Source: Saprospiraceae bacterium
Lineage (GTDB): Bacteria; Bacteroidota; Bacteroidia; Chitinophagales; Saprospiraceae
NCBI GenBank assembly: GCA_020848995.1
Contig: JADLHA010000030.1
Span: forward strand, 1-64,000
Length of the DNA stretch: 64,000 bases
Direction of reading: 5' to 3'
Shown: piece by piece, positions 27,502 to 35,425 of the stretch
How the letters are laid out: each line of letters starts with the position of its first letter
Numbering within the stretch: the stretch's first letter is position 1
Notes under the pieces: model-generated
What the model saw: only the letters and a program-made list of their open reading frames with translations
What the model was told of the DNA's origin: nothing
The model's database searches: none
Position numbers and translations under genes: made by a program

Positions 27502-27531
27502 CAAATTTAGCGTTTTGGCCCGGTGGATCAA
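27502..27531 (-). promoter_or_regulatory. Bacteroidota promoter for the frameshifted lipoprotein gene
   Basis: On the minus strand TTG (27531-27529) and TAAATTTG (27509-27502) are spaced by exactly 19 bases. Transcription would start about 20 bases before the ATG at 27476. Confidence 0.65.
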
Positions 27532-27631
27532 CAAGGGAGCGAAAAACCTTTGCCAGTGCAAGCTAAGGGGCACATCAAAAGGCTCGCCATTGAACGGAGA
27601 ACCTGGTCTGGTTCCCGCAACCAATGCATGA

Positions 27632-29044
27632 TTACAATTCTTCTGCGGGGTGCTCCACTTCCTGCCAGCGGTCGCCTTTTCGCGGGATCTTCAGTTCGCG
27701 TTCCCATTTGCCGATCACAGCCGTTGCAAGGCAGTTGCCGAGTGTGTTGACGGCAGTGCGCGCCATATCCATTAGGGCGTCGATGCCCAGGATGGCAGCG
27801 ATGGGCCATTCGGGCAAACCAAAAGATGCAGCCATTCCTGCGAGAATGACCAGCGAGGCGCGCGCAACACCGGCAACGCCTTTGCTGGTGAGCATCAGCG
27901 TGAGCATCATGATGACCTGTTGCCCTATGCTCAATTCGATTCCTGCGGCCTGCGCGACAAAAATGGTGGCCAGCGACAAGTACAAACTGGTGCCATCGAG
28001 GTTGAAACTGAGGCCGGTAGGCAATACAAATGAGACCACTTCGCGCGACACGCCAAACCGCTCCATGTTTTCCATGGCAACGGGCAGCGCCGCTTCGGAA
28101 CTTGCTGTGCCAAAGGCGATGGTGACAGGCTGTGCAGCGTGTGACAGAAATCTCCGCAGGGGGATCTTGAAAAATAGCGCAATGGGCAGTAAAACGCCTA
28201 AGACAAACACGACCAGCGCCAGATACAGGGTGCACAACAGCAGGAACAAATTGTGCAGCACTTCGATGCCCATGTTGGAGATGGTATAGGCAATTGCACC
28301 CGCAACCCCTAAGGGGGCAAAATGCATGATGAGGTCGGTAAATTTGAACATGACTGCCGATAGCGATTCGGCAAATACCAGAAAGGGCTTGCGCTTATCA
28401 AAAGGCACCATCAGCAGGGAAACGGCAAAGAGCAGGCAAAAAACGACGATCTGAAGGATCTGGCCTTCCGCAATGGACTTGAAAAAATTCTCCGGAAAGC
28501 TGTGTAGGATGATGTCTTTCCATCCGTGGGCCTGGGCCGTAACCGGCAAAGCTCCTTCGGGCTTAAACGCCGGGATGCCAACACCTGCTTTGCTGAAGTT
28601 GATGGCCACCAGGCCAATGATCATGGCAAGCGTGGTAACCACTTCGAAATACAGCAGGGATTTCCATCCGAGGCGGCCCAACTGTCGCGTATTGGAATGC
28701 CCTGATATGCCAATGATCAGGGTGCCAAACAGCAGCGGGGCAATGATGCATTTGATCAGCTTGATGAAAATCTTGCTGAACACATCAAGCTCTTTTCCAA
28801 CCGCGGGAAAGTCGTAGCCAATCTCTGCCCCAAGCAGCATGCTGACGAAAATCCACGCGGTGAGTGTGCGCTTGTACAGGCCATACAGCACAAGTGCAGC
28901 CAGACCACACCAGCGAACCGCGGCGGCTGCAACAGGCCCCATGGGCAGCCAGCCCAAGGCATGGAATGAGGCGGTGAGGGCTGCTATCCCTGCGCCGAGA
29001 ATGAAGTAATTCGCATTGTTCTTTAAAAAAATACGCAGACGCAT
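27632..29044 (-). CDS. Dicarboxylate/amino acid:cation symporter (DAACS family)
   Basis: 470 residues, about eight membrane helices plus two re-entrant loops. Diagnostic motifs of the GltP/GltPh fold are clear: the serine-rich tip AFGTASSEAALPV, the helix 7 motif LSFNLDGTSLYL, and MDMARTAVNTLGNCLAT in helix 8, which binds the substrate carboxylate. It imports glutamate, aspartate or C4-dicarboxylates with sodium or protons; the exact substrate is open. The start at 29044 is chosen because AGAGG lies six bases upstream and it leaves one base after the dedA stop. An ATG at 29062 is possible. It forms an operon with the upstream DedA gene. Confidence 0.92.
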   Translation of the reverse strand: MRLRIFLKNNANYFILGAGIAALTASFHALGWLPMGPVAAAAVRWCGLAALVLYGLYKRTLTAWIFVSMLLGAEIGYDFPAVGKELDVFSKIFIKLIKCIIAPLLFGTLIIGISGHSNTRQLGRLGWKSLLYFEVVTTLAMIIGLVAINFSKAGVGIPAFKPEGALPVTAQAHGWKDIILHSFPENFFKSIAEGQILQIVVFCLLFAVSLLMVPFDKRKPFLVFAESLSAVMFKFTDLIMHFAPLGVAGAIAYTISNMGIEVLHNLFLLLCTLYLALVVFVLGVLLPIALFFKIPLRRFLSHAAQPVTIAFGTASSEAALPVAMENMERFGVSREVVSFVLPTGLSFNLDGTSLYLSLATIFVAQAAGIELSIGQQVIMMLTLMLTSKGVAGVARASLVILAGMAASFGLPEWPIAAILGIDALMDMARTAVNTLGNCLATAVIGKWERELKIPRKGDRWQEVEHPAEEL

Positions 29045-29045
29045 T

Positions 29046-29690
29046 TCAACCTCTTTTCGCATGCTTCATTGCAGCAAAGAATCCCCAGATCATAGGAAAC
29101 AAACTTACGAAGAGTATCGCGATGACGATGATCGAGAAGTTTTGTTTGACAAAGGGGATGTTGCCGAACAGGTAGCCGATCCCGATGACCGGAATGACCC
29201 AAAGCAAGCCCCCGAGGATGTTGAAATAGGTGAATCGCGCCAGATTCATTTTTCCGATTCCTGCCACAAAGGGTACAAAAGTGCGGATAAAGGGCAGGTA
29301 CCTGCCAATGATCAGCGCTTTCCCACCGTGTTTGTCGTAAAAGATCTGGGTGCGCACGAGGTATTCCTCTTTGATAAACTTTCGCTCGCGTTCGAAAAGA
29401 GCTTTTCCAAAACCGGAACCAATGGCAAAATTGAGTTGATTGCCCAGGAAGGCTCCGCTAAAACAGACGGCAAAAAGTACGAAAACATTGAGGTTGCCTC
29501 CTGCGGCGAGAGCCCCGGCAGCAAAAAGCAGCGAGTCGCCGGGAAGAAAAGGCGCGATCACAAGCCCTGTTTCGACAAAGAGGATCAGAAAAAGGATGAT
29601 GTATATGTAAATGCCGTATTGTTCGATGAGCTCGACCAGATGACCTTCTATGTTCAATACGAAATCAAAAGCCTGTTGCAAAAACTCCAT
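29046..29690 (-). CDS. DedA/VTT-domain membrane protein
   Basis: 214 residues. The VTT (SNARE-associated Golgi/DedA) domain is evident: FVETGLVIAPFLPGDSLLF, then FLGNQLNFAIGSGFGKAL, and GGKALIIGRYLPFIRTFVPF. DedA proteins are inner-membrane proteins with re-entrant loops. Members flip undecaprenyl phosphate or phospholipids back across the membrane and support membrane potential. It is the first gene of a two-gene operon with the symporter. Confidence 0.93.
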   Translation of the reverse strand: MEFLQQAFDFVLNIEGHLVELIEQYGIYIYIILFLILFVETGLVIAPFLPGDSLLFAAGALAAGGNLNVFVLFAVCFSGAFLGNQLNFAIGSGFGKALFERERKFIKEEYLVRTQIFYDKHGGKALIIGRYLPFIRTFVPFVAGIGKMNLARFTYFNILGGLLWVIPVIGIGYLFGNIPFVKQNFSIIVIAILFVSLFPMIWGFFAAMKHAKRG

Positions 29691-29706
29691 GGCTGAAATT
29701 GAGGGT

Positions 29707-29714
29707 CAAAGATA
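29707..29714 (-). promoter_or_regulatory. -7 box for the dedA-symporter operon
   Basis: On the minus strand TATCTTTG matches TAnnTTTG, 16 bases upstream of the ATG at 29690. The -33 element is not clear. Confidence 0.4.
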
Positions 29715-29876
29715 GCCCACATTTGCTTTGAGCCGGGGATGGTGGATTTTTGCCCCGTCCCATACCGATGGATAAAATGGAAATATGTAAATGCCTCATT
29801 ACAAATTAAATAATTTTATAACTTATAATTTATTTATTTTCAGTATTATATGTAAAATAATATCAATTTTGTCGCC

Positions 29877-29884
29877 TATATTTG
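29877..29884 (+). promoter_or_regulatory. -7 box in an AT-rich island before the 29904 gene
   Basis: TATATTTG matches TAnnTTTG, 19 bases before the ATG, at the end of a ~90-base stretch of almost pure A and T. No TTG sits at -33. Confidence 0.45.
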
Positions 29885-29903
29885 CCTTCCCAACAACCGG
29901 TAT

Positions 29904-30422
29904 ATGGAACAAACGGTACAATCGCTGCGCGACTTGCGCAAGGGCATTTTTAACGAGCGCTCAAAGGACTTGCTGCTTGCTTTCCTCATTGCCCTGATCG
30001 GCCTGGCCGGGAGTTACCTCGTGCTGGGGAAATCCATCCGGGACCGCGGAATTACCTTCACGGCGCTGCCAGCTGACGATCGGATTGTTGGCGGGCAAGA
30101 GGAGGCTTCAACGTCTGCGGAAGGGCTTTCACAATCCGCATATCAATTTCGACAGGAGGCCCTGCTCGTGCAGGGTTCCATGTTGGTAGGCCAGATTACG
30201 CGGATCAGCAACCTCGCGTTTGATCCCCGCAGTTCTTATCTCTTAGACTATGGGAATGGCATTCGTCACCGGATGACTTCCCCGACCATGAGCATTCGCT
30301 ACGAAGTCCCCGGCATCTATTTACTACAGTGCTACGTGCTCGAAGGAGCAAAATGGAAATTGTTGTCTGCAGAAACCATCACCATCCGGCGGCCCCAGCA
30401 TCAGAACTGGAGTGAACACTGA
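29904..30422 (+). CDS. Hypothetical single-pass membrane protein
   Basis: 172 residues; family not recognised. Visible features are a cytoplasmic start (MEQTVQSLRDLRKGIFNERSKD), one membrane helix at about 23-42 (LLLAFLIALIGLAGSYLVLG), a linker rich in Glu, Ser and Gln (about 60-85), and a small C-terminal beta domain. The latter (YLLDYGNGIRHRMTSPTMSI to VPGIYLLQCYVLEGAKWKLL) reads like a short PKD/Ig-like fold. The SIRYEVPGIYLLQCYV pattern recalls the end of PKD repeats. It stands alone between divergent and convergent neighbours. A cell-envelope role is only an inference. Confidence 0.7.
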   Translation: MEQTVQSLRDLRKGIFNERSKDLLLAFLIALIGLAGSYLVLGKSIRDRGITFTALPADDRIVGGQEEASTSAEGLSQSAYQFRQEALLVQGSMLVGQITRISNLAFDPRSSYLLDYGNGIRHRMTSPTMSIRYEVPGIYLLQCYVLEGAKWKLLSAETITIRRPQHQNWSEH

Positions 30423-30449
30423 CCCGGCGGAACCCCGGTCGGATTCCCC

Positions 30450-31121
30450 TTAGTAGCCAAAGGCGTATTGAACGAGGTTAGCGCCCATCCTAAGGGCTTC
30501 TCTTCGCTTTTCTTCGGGATCGTTGTGCACTTCCCGGTCCTCCCAGCCATCTCCCAGGTCGCTTTCGTAACTGTAAAAGCATAGCAGCCGTCCCTCCCAG
30601 ATCAGTCCAAAACCCTGAGGGGCTCTCTTATCGTGTTCGTGAATTTTGGGTAAGCCGTTGGCAAAGGTGAATTTTTGCCGGTAAACCGGATGATTGTATG
30701 GCAGTTCTATAAAATCGAGTTCGGGAAAGACTTTCTTCATGGCTGGCCTGACAAAGGGATCCATCCCATAGTTGTCGTCGATGTGCAGAAATCCTCCACC
30801 GAGCAGGTAAGTTCTGAGATTGGAAGCATCTGCGTCGCTGAAAACCACATTCCCGTGCCCGGTCATGTGTACAAACGGATGGTTGAACAATTCTGCACTG
30901 GCCGGCTCAACCGTTGAGTAGTTGGGGTCGAACTGGGTAAGCAGTTCCGCGTTGCAAAATCGCGCCAGGTTGGTCAGCGACGTGGGGTTAGCATACCAGT
31001 CGCCTCCACCTCCATATTTGAGTAGGGCCAGGCGGAGCTTTTGTCCCGATTGAGCATGAACCTCGCCGCAGGAAGTTGCGATCAGCAGGGTCGTCAGCAT
31101 AAGAGCAAGGAGAGATCTCAT
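30450..31121 (-). CDS. DUF4159 domain secreted protein
   Basis: 223 residues. Signal peptide SLLALMLTTLLIATSCGEVHAQ, then one DUF4159 domain: LALLKYGGGGDWYANPTSLTN, HPFVHMTGHGNVVFSD, LLGGGFLHIDDNYGMDPFVR. The fold resembles class I glutamine amidotransferase or gasdermin-like prenyl-related families, but no catalytic Cys is evident and its function is unknown. The ATG at 31121 overlaps the rsmE stop codon as ATGA, so translation is probably coupled. Another ATG lies at 31127. Confidence 0.88.
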   Translation of the reverse strand: MRSLLALMLTTLLIATSCGEVHAQSGQKLRLALLKYGGGGDWYANPTSLTNLARFCNAELLTQFDPNYSTVEPASAELFNHPFVHMTGHGNVVFSDADASNLRTYLLGGGFLHIDDNYGMDPFVRPAMKKVFPELDFIELPYNHPVYRQKFTFANGLPKIHEHDKRAPQGFGLIWEGRLLCFYSYESDLGDGWEDREVHNDPEEKRREALRMGANLVQYAFGY

Positions 31122-31843
31122 AGGCATTGCAGGGTTTGCAGGATTTGTAGGGCAGCCAGGCCGGCTGTTTCCGTCCGAAGGCGGTAGCGGCCCAAAGATA
31201 CAGGTACACAGCCTTTGCTGGAAAGCAGCTGGAATTCGTCTTCTGAAAAGTCTCCTTCGGGCCCAATGAATACCAGCGTGTCATGACCTGCCCGAGCCAT
31301 CTTCCCAAGAAACTGGTTGGGAGTGGCGGCGCAGTCACCATAAAAGCGCAAGGGGTAACTGACGGTGTCGGCCAACACTCCTGCGAGGGGTTGGCAGGCT
31401 GCGAGTAAAGGTTTGAGCGGGCGCAGGGTTTGTTTAGCCGATGCGTGGATGATGCGGTGCAATCGCTCTTCGGCAAAGCGCCTCGATTGGGTGCGCTGAC
31501 AATGCATGGGGTAGATGGCATGAATGCCACATTCAACGGCTTTTTCCACGAACCACTCAAAGCGGTCCGCCTGGTGGGTCAGGCTGATGGCTACTGCTCG
31601 TTTTGCCCCTGAAGAGTCTTCGTGCAGGTAAGTGCCAGCAATAGACACCAGGGCATGGTCTTTTTCTACCCGGTCGATGGTTCCGAAGTAGATGTTTCCA
31701 TCAAATGCCGTTACCAGCACTTTCGATCCGGCGGAATGCCGGGTGACGTGCACGCAGTGGTGAAACTCGGGCATATCGATCCTGAATGCCGTTTCTGAAA
31801 TTTTCGTTCCAAAAAAGAGGTCACCCATGTGAACGGAGTTCAT
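31118..31843 (-). CDS. rsmE: 16S rRNA (uracil1498-N3)-methyltransferase
   Basis: 241 residues. SPOUT-class methyltransferase with an N-terminal PUA-like domain (MPEFHHCVHVTRHSAGSKV) and a C-terminal trefoil knot (VFIGPEGDFSEDEFQLLSSKG, VSLGRYRLRTETAGLAALQ) that binds S-adenosylmethionine. It methylates U1498 of 16S rRNA at N3. The start at 31843 overlaps the sucA stop as ATGA. An alternative is the ATG at 31828. Middle gene of a three-gene coupled operon. Confidence 0.93.
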   Translation of the reverse strand: MNSVHMGDLFFGTKISETAFRIDMPEFHHCVHVTRHSAGSKVLVTAFDGNIYFGTIDRVEKDHALVSIAGTYLHEDSSGAKRAVAISLTHQADRFEWFVEKAVECGIHAIYPMHCQRTQSRRFAEERLHRIIHASAKQTLRPLKPLLAACQPLAGVLADTVSYPLRFYGDCAATPNQFLGKMARAGHDTLVFIGPEGDFSEDEFQLLSSKGCVPVSLGRYRLRTETAGLAALQILQTLQCL

Positions 31844-34572
31844 CGGGGAAAGCAACGGACGAGCAGGTTTTCGAGTTGTTCGTCGTGAATTTTTTTGTAA
31901 CCCACGGCAGGTGCAGCGCTTGCAGGCCTGGCAACCCATTCGAGGCATGAGATCTCTGCTAATTGTGGCGCAGCAAATGCGGCTGCGCCCATATTGGCAG
32001 GCTCTTCCTGACACCAGACCCAGCGGGCTTTGTCAAAGCGCTCATACAAACGGAGGATGCCCGCCTTGGGAAACGGATACAGTTGTTCCACTCGCACCAA
32101 TGCCGTATCCGAGGAACCCGTCGCCTCCCTGCGTGCGAGCAGATCGTAGTAAACTTGTCCGGAGCAAAGGATCACGGTCCGGATGGTCTTTCGACTCCCG
32201 GATGGCAGGTCGTGTAACAGTTCCTGAAATTGAGTGCCGGCATCCATTTCTTCGAAGGAAGAAAGGCATTTTGGATGTCGCAGCAAGCTCTTTGGCGACA
32301 TCACCACCAGAGGTCTGCGGTAGGGCAAGGCGAGTTGGCGACGCAGAAGGTGAAAAAAATTGGCAGGTGTGCTGACGTTGGCAACGATCAGGTTCGTCTC
32401 TGCACAAGCCTGCAAAAAGCGTTCGAGTCGCGCCGAAGAGTGTTCAGGCCCCTGGCCGTCGTAACCGTGCGGAAGCAGCAGCACCAGTCCGCTCATGCGG
32501 TTCCACTTGCTCTGGGCACTCACAATGAATTGGTCAATGACCGCCTGAGCTCCGTTGGCAAAGTCTCCAAATTGTGCCTCCCACAGCACGAGTTGGTCCG
32601 GGGAAGACAGCGAATAGCCATATTCAAAACCGAGTACGGCGTTTTCTGAGAGCAGGGAATTGTACACAAAGCAGCGCCCCTGTCCGGCCTGTAGATTTGA
32701 CAGCCGGAGGTGGGGCACATTGGTGAGTTCGTCAAAGAGCACCACGTGGCGGTGAGAAAACGTTCCACGCATGACGTCCTGACCGCTCAGGCGAATGTTC
32801 TTGCCTTCGCATAGAAGGCTGGCATAAGCGAGGATCTCAGCCATAGACCAGTCTGCCTGCCCGACGTTGGCCAAATCCCGCCAGCCCTTGAAGATCTTTT
32901 TGAGTTTTGGAAGGACCTTGAATTCCTGAGGCGTTGTGAGGGTGCGTTCAAACAAAGTTTTGAGTTGATCTTTTGGCAATCCCGTTGGCGGAGCCCCGTT
33001 AGCCTGCGCAACGGGAGGAGCATGCTGTTTGAGGGCCTTCCAGGCCAATTCGGGTTCCTGGTAGACGTAAGGCAGGGGCCGCTGTCGGACTTCGTCGAGC
33101 CGCTCCTGCAGCAAATTCCAGTAGGCCTGCTCCATCTCCTTAGCCATTTCTGCTTCAATCTGACCGCGACTGGCCAACTGGCGGCTGTAGAGCTCCCTCA
33201 CGTTGGGGTGGCCGTTGATGACCTGGTACATGCGGGGCTGGGTGAATTTGGGATCATCCCCTTCGTTGTGCCCGTGCCGGCGATAACACACCATGTCGAC
33301 GAAGACGTCATCGTTGAAGTATTGCCGGTAATCGATGGCCAGGAGCACCGCACGAACGACTGATTCCGGATCGTCACCGTTGACGTGAAAAACCGGAACC
33401 TGCAAGGCATTGGCCAGGGCCGTACAATAAACCGACGAACGCGCATCGTCGAAATCGGTCGTAAACCCTATTTGGTTGTTGATCACAAAGTGAAAACTTC
33501 CGCCCGTCGAGTATCCATCGAGACGGGACATTTGCATGGCTTCGTAAACGACGCCCTGCCCGGCCAGTGCAGCATCTCCATGGATGAGAATGGGAAGAAT
33601 GCGATCGTAATCAGATCCGTACAGGAGGTCCGCTTTGGCGCGCGCCAGCCCGAGGACAACGGGATCGACCGCCTCCAGGTGAGACGGGTTGGGAGCCAGC
33701 TTGATCTGTACCCGCTTGCCCGAAGCGGTGTCAACCTGAGAGGAGAACCCGAGGTGGTATTTTACGTCACCGCTGCCAAAACTCAGGTCGGGAATCGAAG
33801 TCCCCTCAAATTCGGAAAAAATCTGGTCGTAAGTCTTGCCGACGATGTTGGCCAACACGTTGAGCCGGCCGCGATGGGCCATACCGATGACCACTTCTTC
33901 TGTTCCCGACTGAACGGCCCGGTCGATGATGAAATCCAGGGCGGGAATGGTGCATTCCCCGCCTTCCAGGGAAAAGCGCTTTTGTCCAACGTATTTGGTG
34001 TGCAGGAATTTTTCAAAAACTACGGCGCCGTTGAGCTTGTGAAGGATGCGCTGCTTGACTTCTAGGCTCAGGTCAGCGGCTGGGGATTCGATGCGTTGCT
34101 GCAGCCAACGTCTCTTTTCTACCGATTCAATGTGGGCGTATTCATAGCCCGTTTTTCCGCAATAGATGGCGTGCAGGCGCTCGAGAATGGCTCGCAGGCT
34201 GTTACCCTGCATGTCGAGGAAGGCACCGGCTGCAAATGGCTGCTCCAGATCGCCTTCCGTCAACCCAAAGTCGGAAAGCGCGAGTTTAGCCTGGCGGTCC
34301 TTGCGCGGGCGTATGGGGTTGGTATCGGAGACGAGGTGTCCCCGGCTCCGGTAGGCTTCGATCAGCTGCCATGTGGCAAATTTGCGATGGAGCTCACTTG
34401 ACGGCGCTGAACTTGCCATAGCTTCTTTAGAATCGAAGCGCCGGGCATAATCAAAGCCTTGGAAGAATTGCCTCCAGCCGGTATCGAGGGATTGAGGATC
34501 CCGGAGGAAGCGCTGGTAAAGGGAGTCGATGTAGGCCGGGTCGGCATTGGAGATATAGGAATGTTCGTTCAT
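31840..34572 (-). CDS. sucA: 2-oxoglutarate dehydrogenase E1 component
   Basis: 910 residues. It decarboxylates 2-oxoglutarate with thiamine diphosphate and passes succinyl to the E2 component (not in this window). Seen: the N-terminal E2-binding region (HSYISNADPAYIDSLYQRFL), FSLEGGECTIPALDFIID, GMAHRGRLNVLANIVGK, the cofactor motif GDAALAGQGVVYEAMQMSR, FHVNGDDPESVV, CYRRHGHNEGDDPKFTQP, and the C-terminal VVMSPKSLLRHP. The ATG at 34572 (MNEHSYISNA) matches homologues better than that at 34578. It begins the sucA-rsmE-DUF4159 operon. Confidence 0.96.
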   Translation of the reverse strand: MNEHSYISNADPAYIDSLYQRFLRDPQSLDTGWRQFFQGFDYARRFDSKEAMASSAPSSELHRKFATWQLIEAYRSRGHLVSDTNPIRPRKDRQAKLALSDFGLTEGDLEQPFAAGAFLDMQGNSLRAILERLHAIYCGKTGYEYAHIESVEKRRWLQQRIESPAADLSLEVKQRILHKLNGAVVFEKFLHTKYVGQKRFSLEGGECTIPALDFIIDRAVQSGTEEVVIGMAHRGRLNVLANIVGKTYDQIFSEFEGTSIPDLSFGSGDVKYHLGFSSQVDTASGKRVQIKLAPNPSHLEAVDPVVLGLARAKADLLYGSDYDRILPILIHGDAALAGQGVVYEAMQMSRLDGYSTGGSFHFVINNQIGFTTDFDDARSSVYCTALANALQVPVFHVNGDDPESVVRAVLLAIDYRQYFNDDVFVDMVCYRRHGHNEGDDPKFTQPRMYQVINGHPNVRELYSRQLASRGQIEAEMAKEMEQAYWNLLQERLDEVRQRPLPYVYQEPELAWKALKQHAPPVAQANGAPPTGLPKDQLKTLFERTLTTPQEFKVLPKLKKIFKGWRDLANVGQADWSMAEILAYASLLCEGKNIRLSGQDVMRGTFSHRHVVLFDELTNVPHLRLSNLQAGQGRCFVYNSLLSENAVLGFEYGYSLSSPDQLVLWEAQFGDFANGAQAVIDQFIVSAQSKWNRMSGLVLLLPHGYDGQGPEHSSARLERFLQACAETNLIVANVSTPANFFHLLRRQLALPYRRPLVVMSPKSLLRHPKCLSSFEEMDAGTQFQELLHDLPSGSRKTIRTVILCSGQVYYDLLARREATGSSDTALVRVEQLYPFPKAGILRLYERFDKARWVWCQEEPANMGAAAFAAPQLAEISCLEWVARPASAAPAVGYKKIHDEQLENLLVRCFPR

Positions 34573-34643
34573 GGGCATCGGTTGACGACAAAGGCACTTT
34601 GGAACTCTATGGGCGGTTCAACTGACTAACAAATTTTCAACCA

Positions 34644-34651
34644 CAAAGTTA
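34644..34651 (-). promoter_or_regulatory. -7 box for the sucA operon
   Basis: On the minus strand TAACTTTG matches TAnnTTTG, about 72 bases upstream of the sucA ATG. No TTG at the -33 position. Confidence 0.4.
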
Positions 34652-34755
34652 GCGGTGCAGCGAGGAGCTGTGGGGTGGCGTCGACGGACCCATTCGTTGA
34701 CTTATTACATTTATATAAATATGTATTTCTCTTTTTAAAAGTATTGTATATATAA

Positions 34756-34763
34756 TATCTTTG
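34756..34763 (+). promoter_or_regulatory. Distal -7 box upstream of mraZ in an AT-rich island
   Basis: TATCTTTG matches TAnnTTTG; the region from about 34700 to 34910 is nearly all A and T. It lies 212 bases before mraZ and would give a long leader that runs through the proposed MraZ operator. Confidence 0.4.
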
Positions 34764-34906
34764 TAGTATGCATATAATAGTTGTTAACAGTAAAATATGC
34801 ATTAATATATAATTTTATATAACTTATTGAAAGCCAATTTGTTGCTTAATTTAGAGATTGAAGATTGATTATCAATAAGATTCATATTAAAAAAAATTAA
34901 TTTTTT

Positions 34907-34931
34907 TAGGGGAAAATGTGGTGGAATGTGG
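34907..34931 (+). promoter_or_regulatory. Candidate MraZ operator: three repeats at 10-base spacing
   Basis: TAGGG (34907), TGTGG (34917) and TGTGG (34927) recur at exactly 10-base steps. MraZ in E. coli and Mycoplasma binds arrays of short TGGG- or GTGG-type repeats with helical periodicity just upstream of its own gene. The array ends 11 bases before the proximal -7 box, so binding would block transcription of the dcw cluster. Confidence 0.55.
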
Positions 34932-34941
34932 AATATGTTTC

Positions 34942-34949
34942 TACATTTG
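34942..34949 (+). promoter_or_regulatory. Proximal -7 box for mraZ and the dcw cluster
   Basis: TACATTTG matches TAnnTTTG, 27 bases before the mraZ ATG at 34976. The place of a -33 element is taken by the GTGG repeats. Confidence 0.5.
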
Positions 34950-34975
34950 CATGAACAAACCAGCTGAGAGCGGAC

Positions 34976-35425
34976 ATGTACAATCTAATCGGGGAGTACG
35001 ATGTAACAATGGATTACAAAGGCAGGATTCGCTTGCCTTCGTCGCTGTTGGAGCAACTGGGAGGAAGTGGTGTCCGCCTCATTGTCAACCGGGGGTTTGA
35101 AAAGTGTTTGGTCCTGTATCCGGAGCCCGTCTGGATGGATATGACGAAGCAAGTCGATCGGCTCAATCCGTTTGTCGAGCGCCACAGGGATTTTATGCGG
35201 CTGTTTTACCGCGGTGCGTCCCAGGCGATTCCCGATGCAACCGGGCGCATCCTGTTGTCGCGCATGCTGGCAGCACATGCTGAGCTCACTGCAGAAGTCG
35301 TCTTGTTTGCCTGTAAATCGCAGGTCGAGATCTGGTCCAGGCCAAATTACCTCAAGCTCATGGAGCGCGGAGCGGAGCACTATGCAAGTCTCGCGCAGGA
35401 TTTACTTGGGCATCAAGATGCTTGA
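34976..35425 (+). CDS. mraZ: Transcriptional regulator MraZ
   Basis: 149 residues with two SpoVT/AbrB-like MraZ domains, each with the hallmark D-x-x-G-R: DYKGRIRLPSSL near residue 15 and DATGRILLSRML near residue 87. The protein forms rings and binds repeats upstream of its own gene to control the division and wall cluster. It is the first gene of the cluster and overlaps rsmH by eight bases. Confidence 0.95.
   Translation: MYNLIGEYDVTMDYKGRIRLPSSLLEQLGGSGVRLIVNRGFEKCLVLYPEPVWMDMTKQVDRLNPFVERHRDFMRLFYRGASQAIPDATGRILLSRMLAAHAELTAEVVLFACKSQVEIWSRPNYLKLMERGAEHYASLAQDLLGHQDA

Noticed and set aside
34166-34401. Plus-strand open frames inside sucA (also 33385-34065)
   Set aside because: They are antisense to the conserved 2-oxoglutarate dehydrogenase sequence and show no protein motif.
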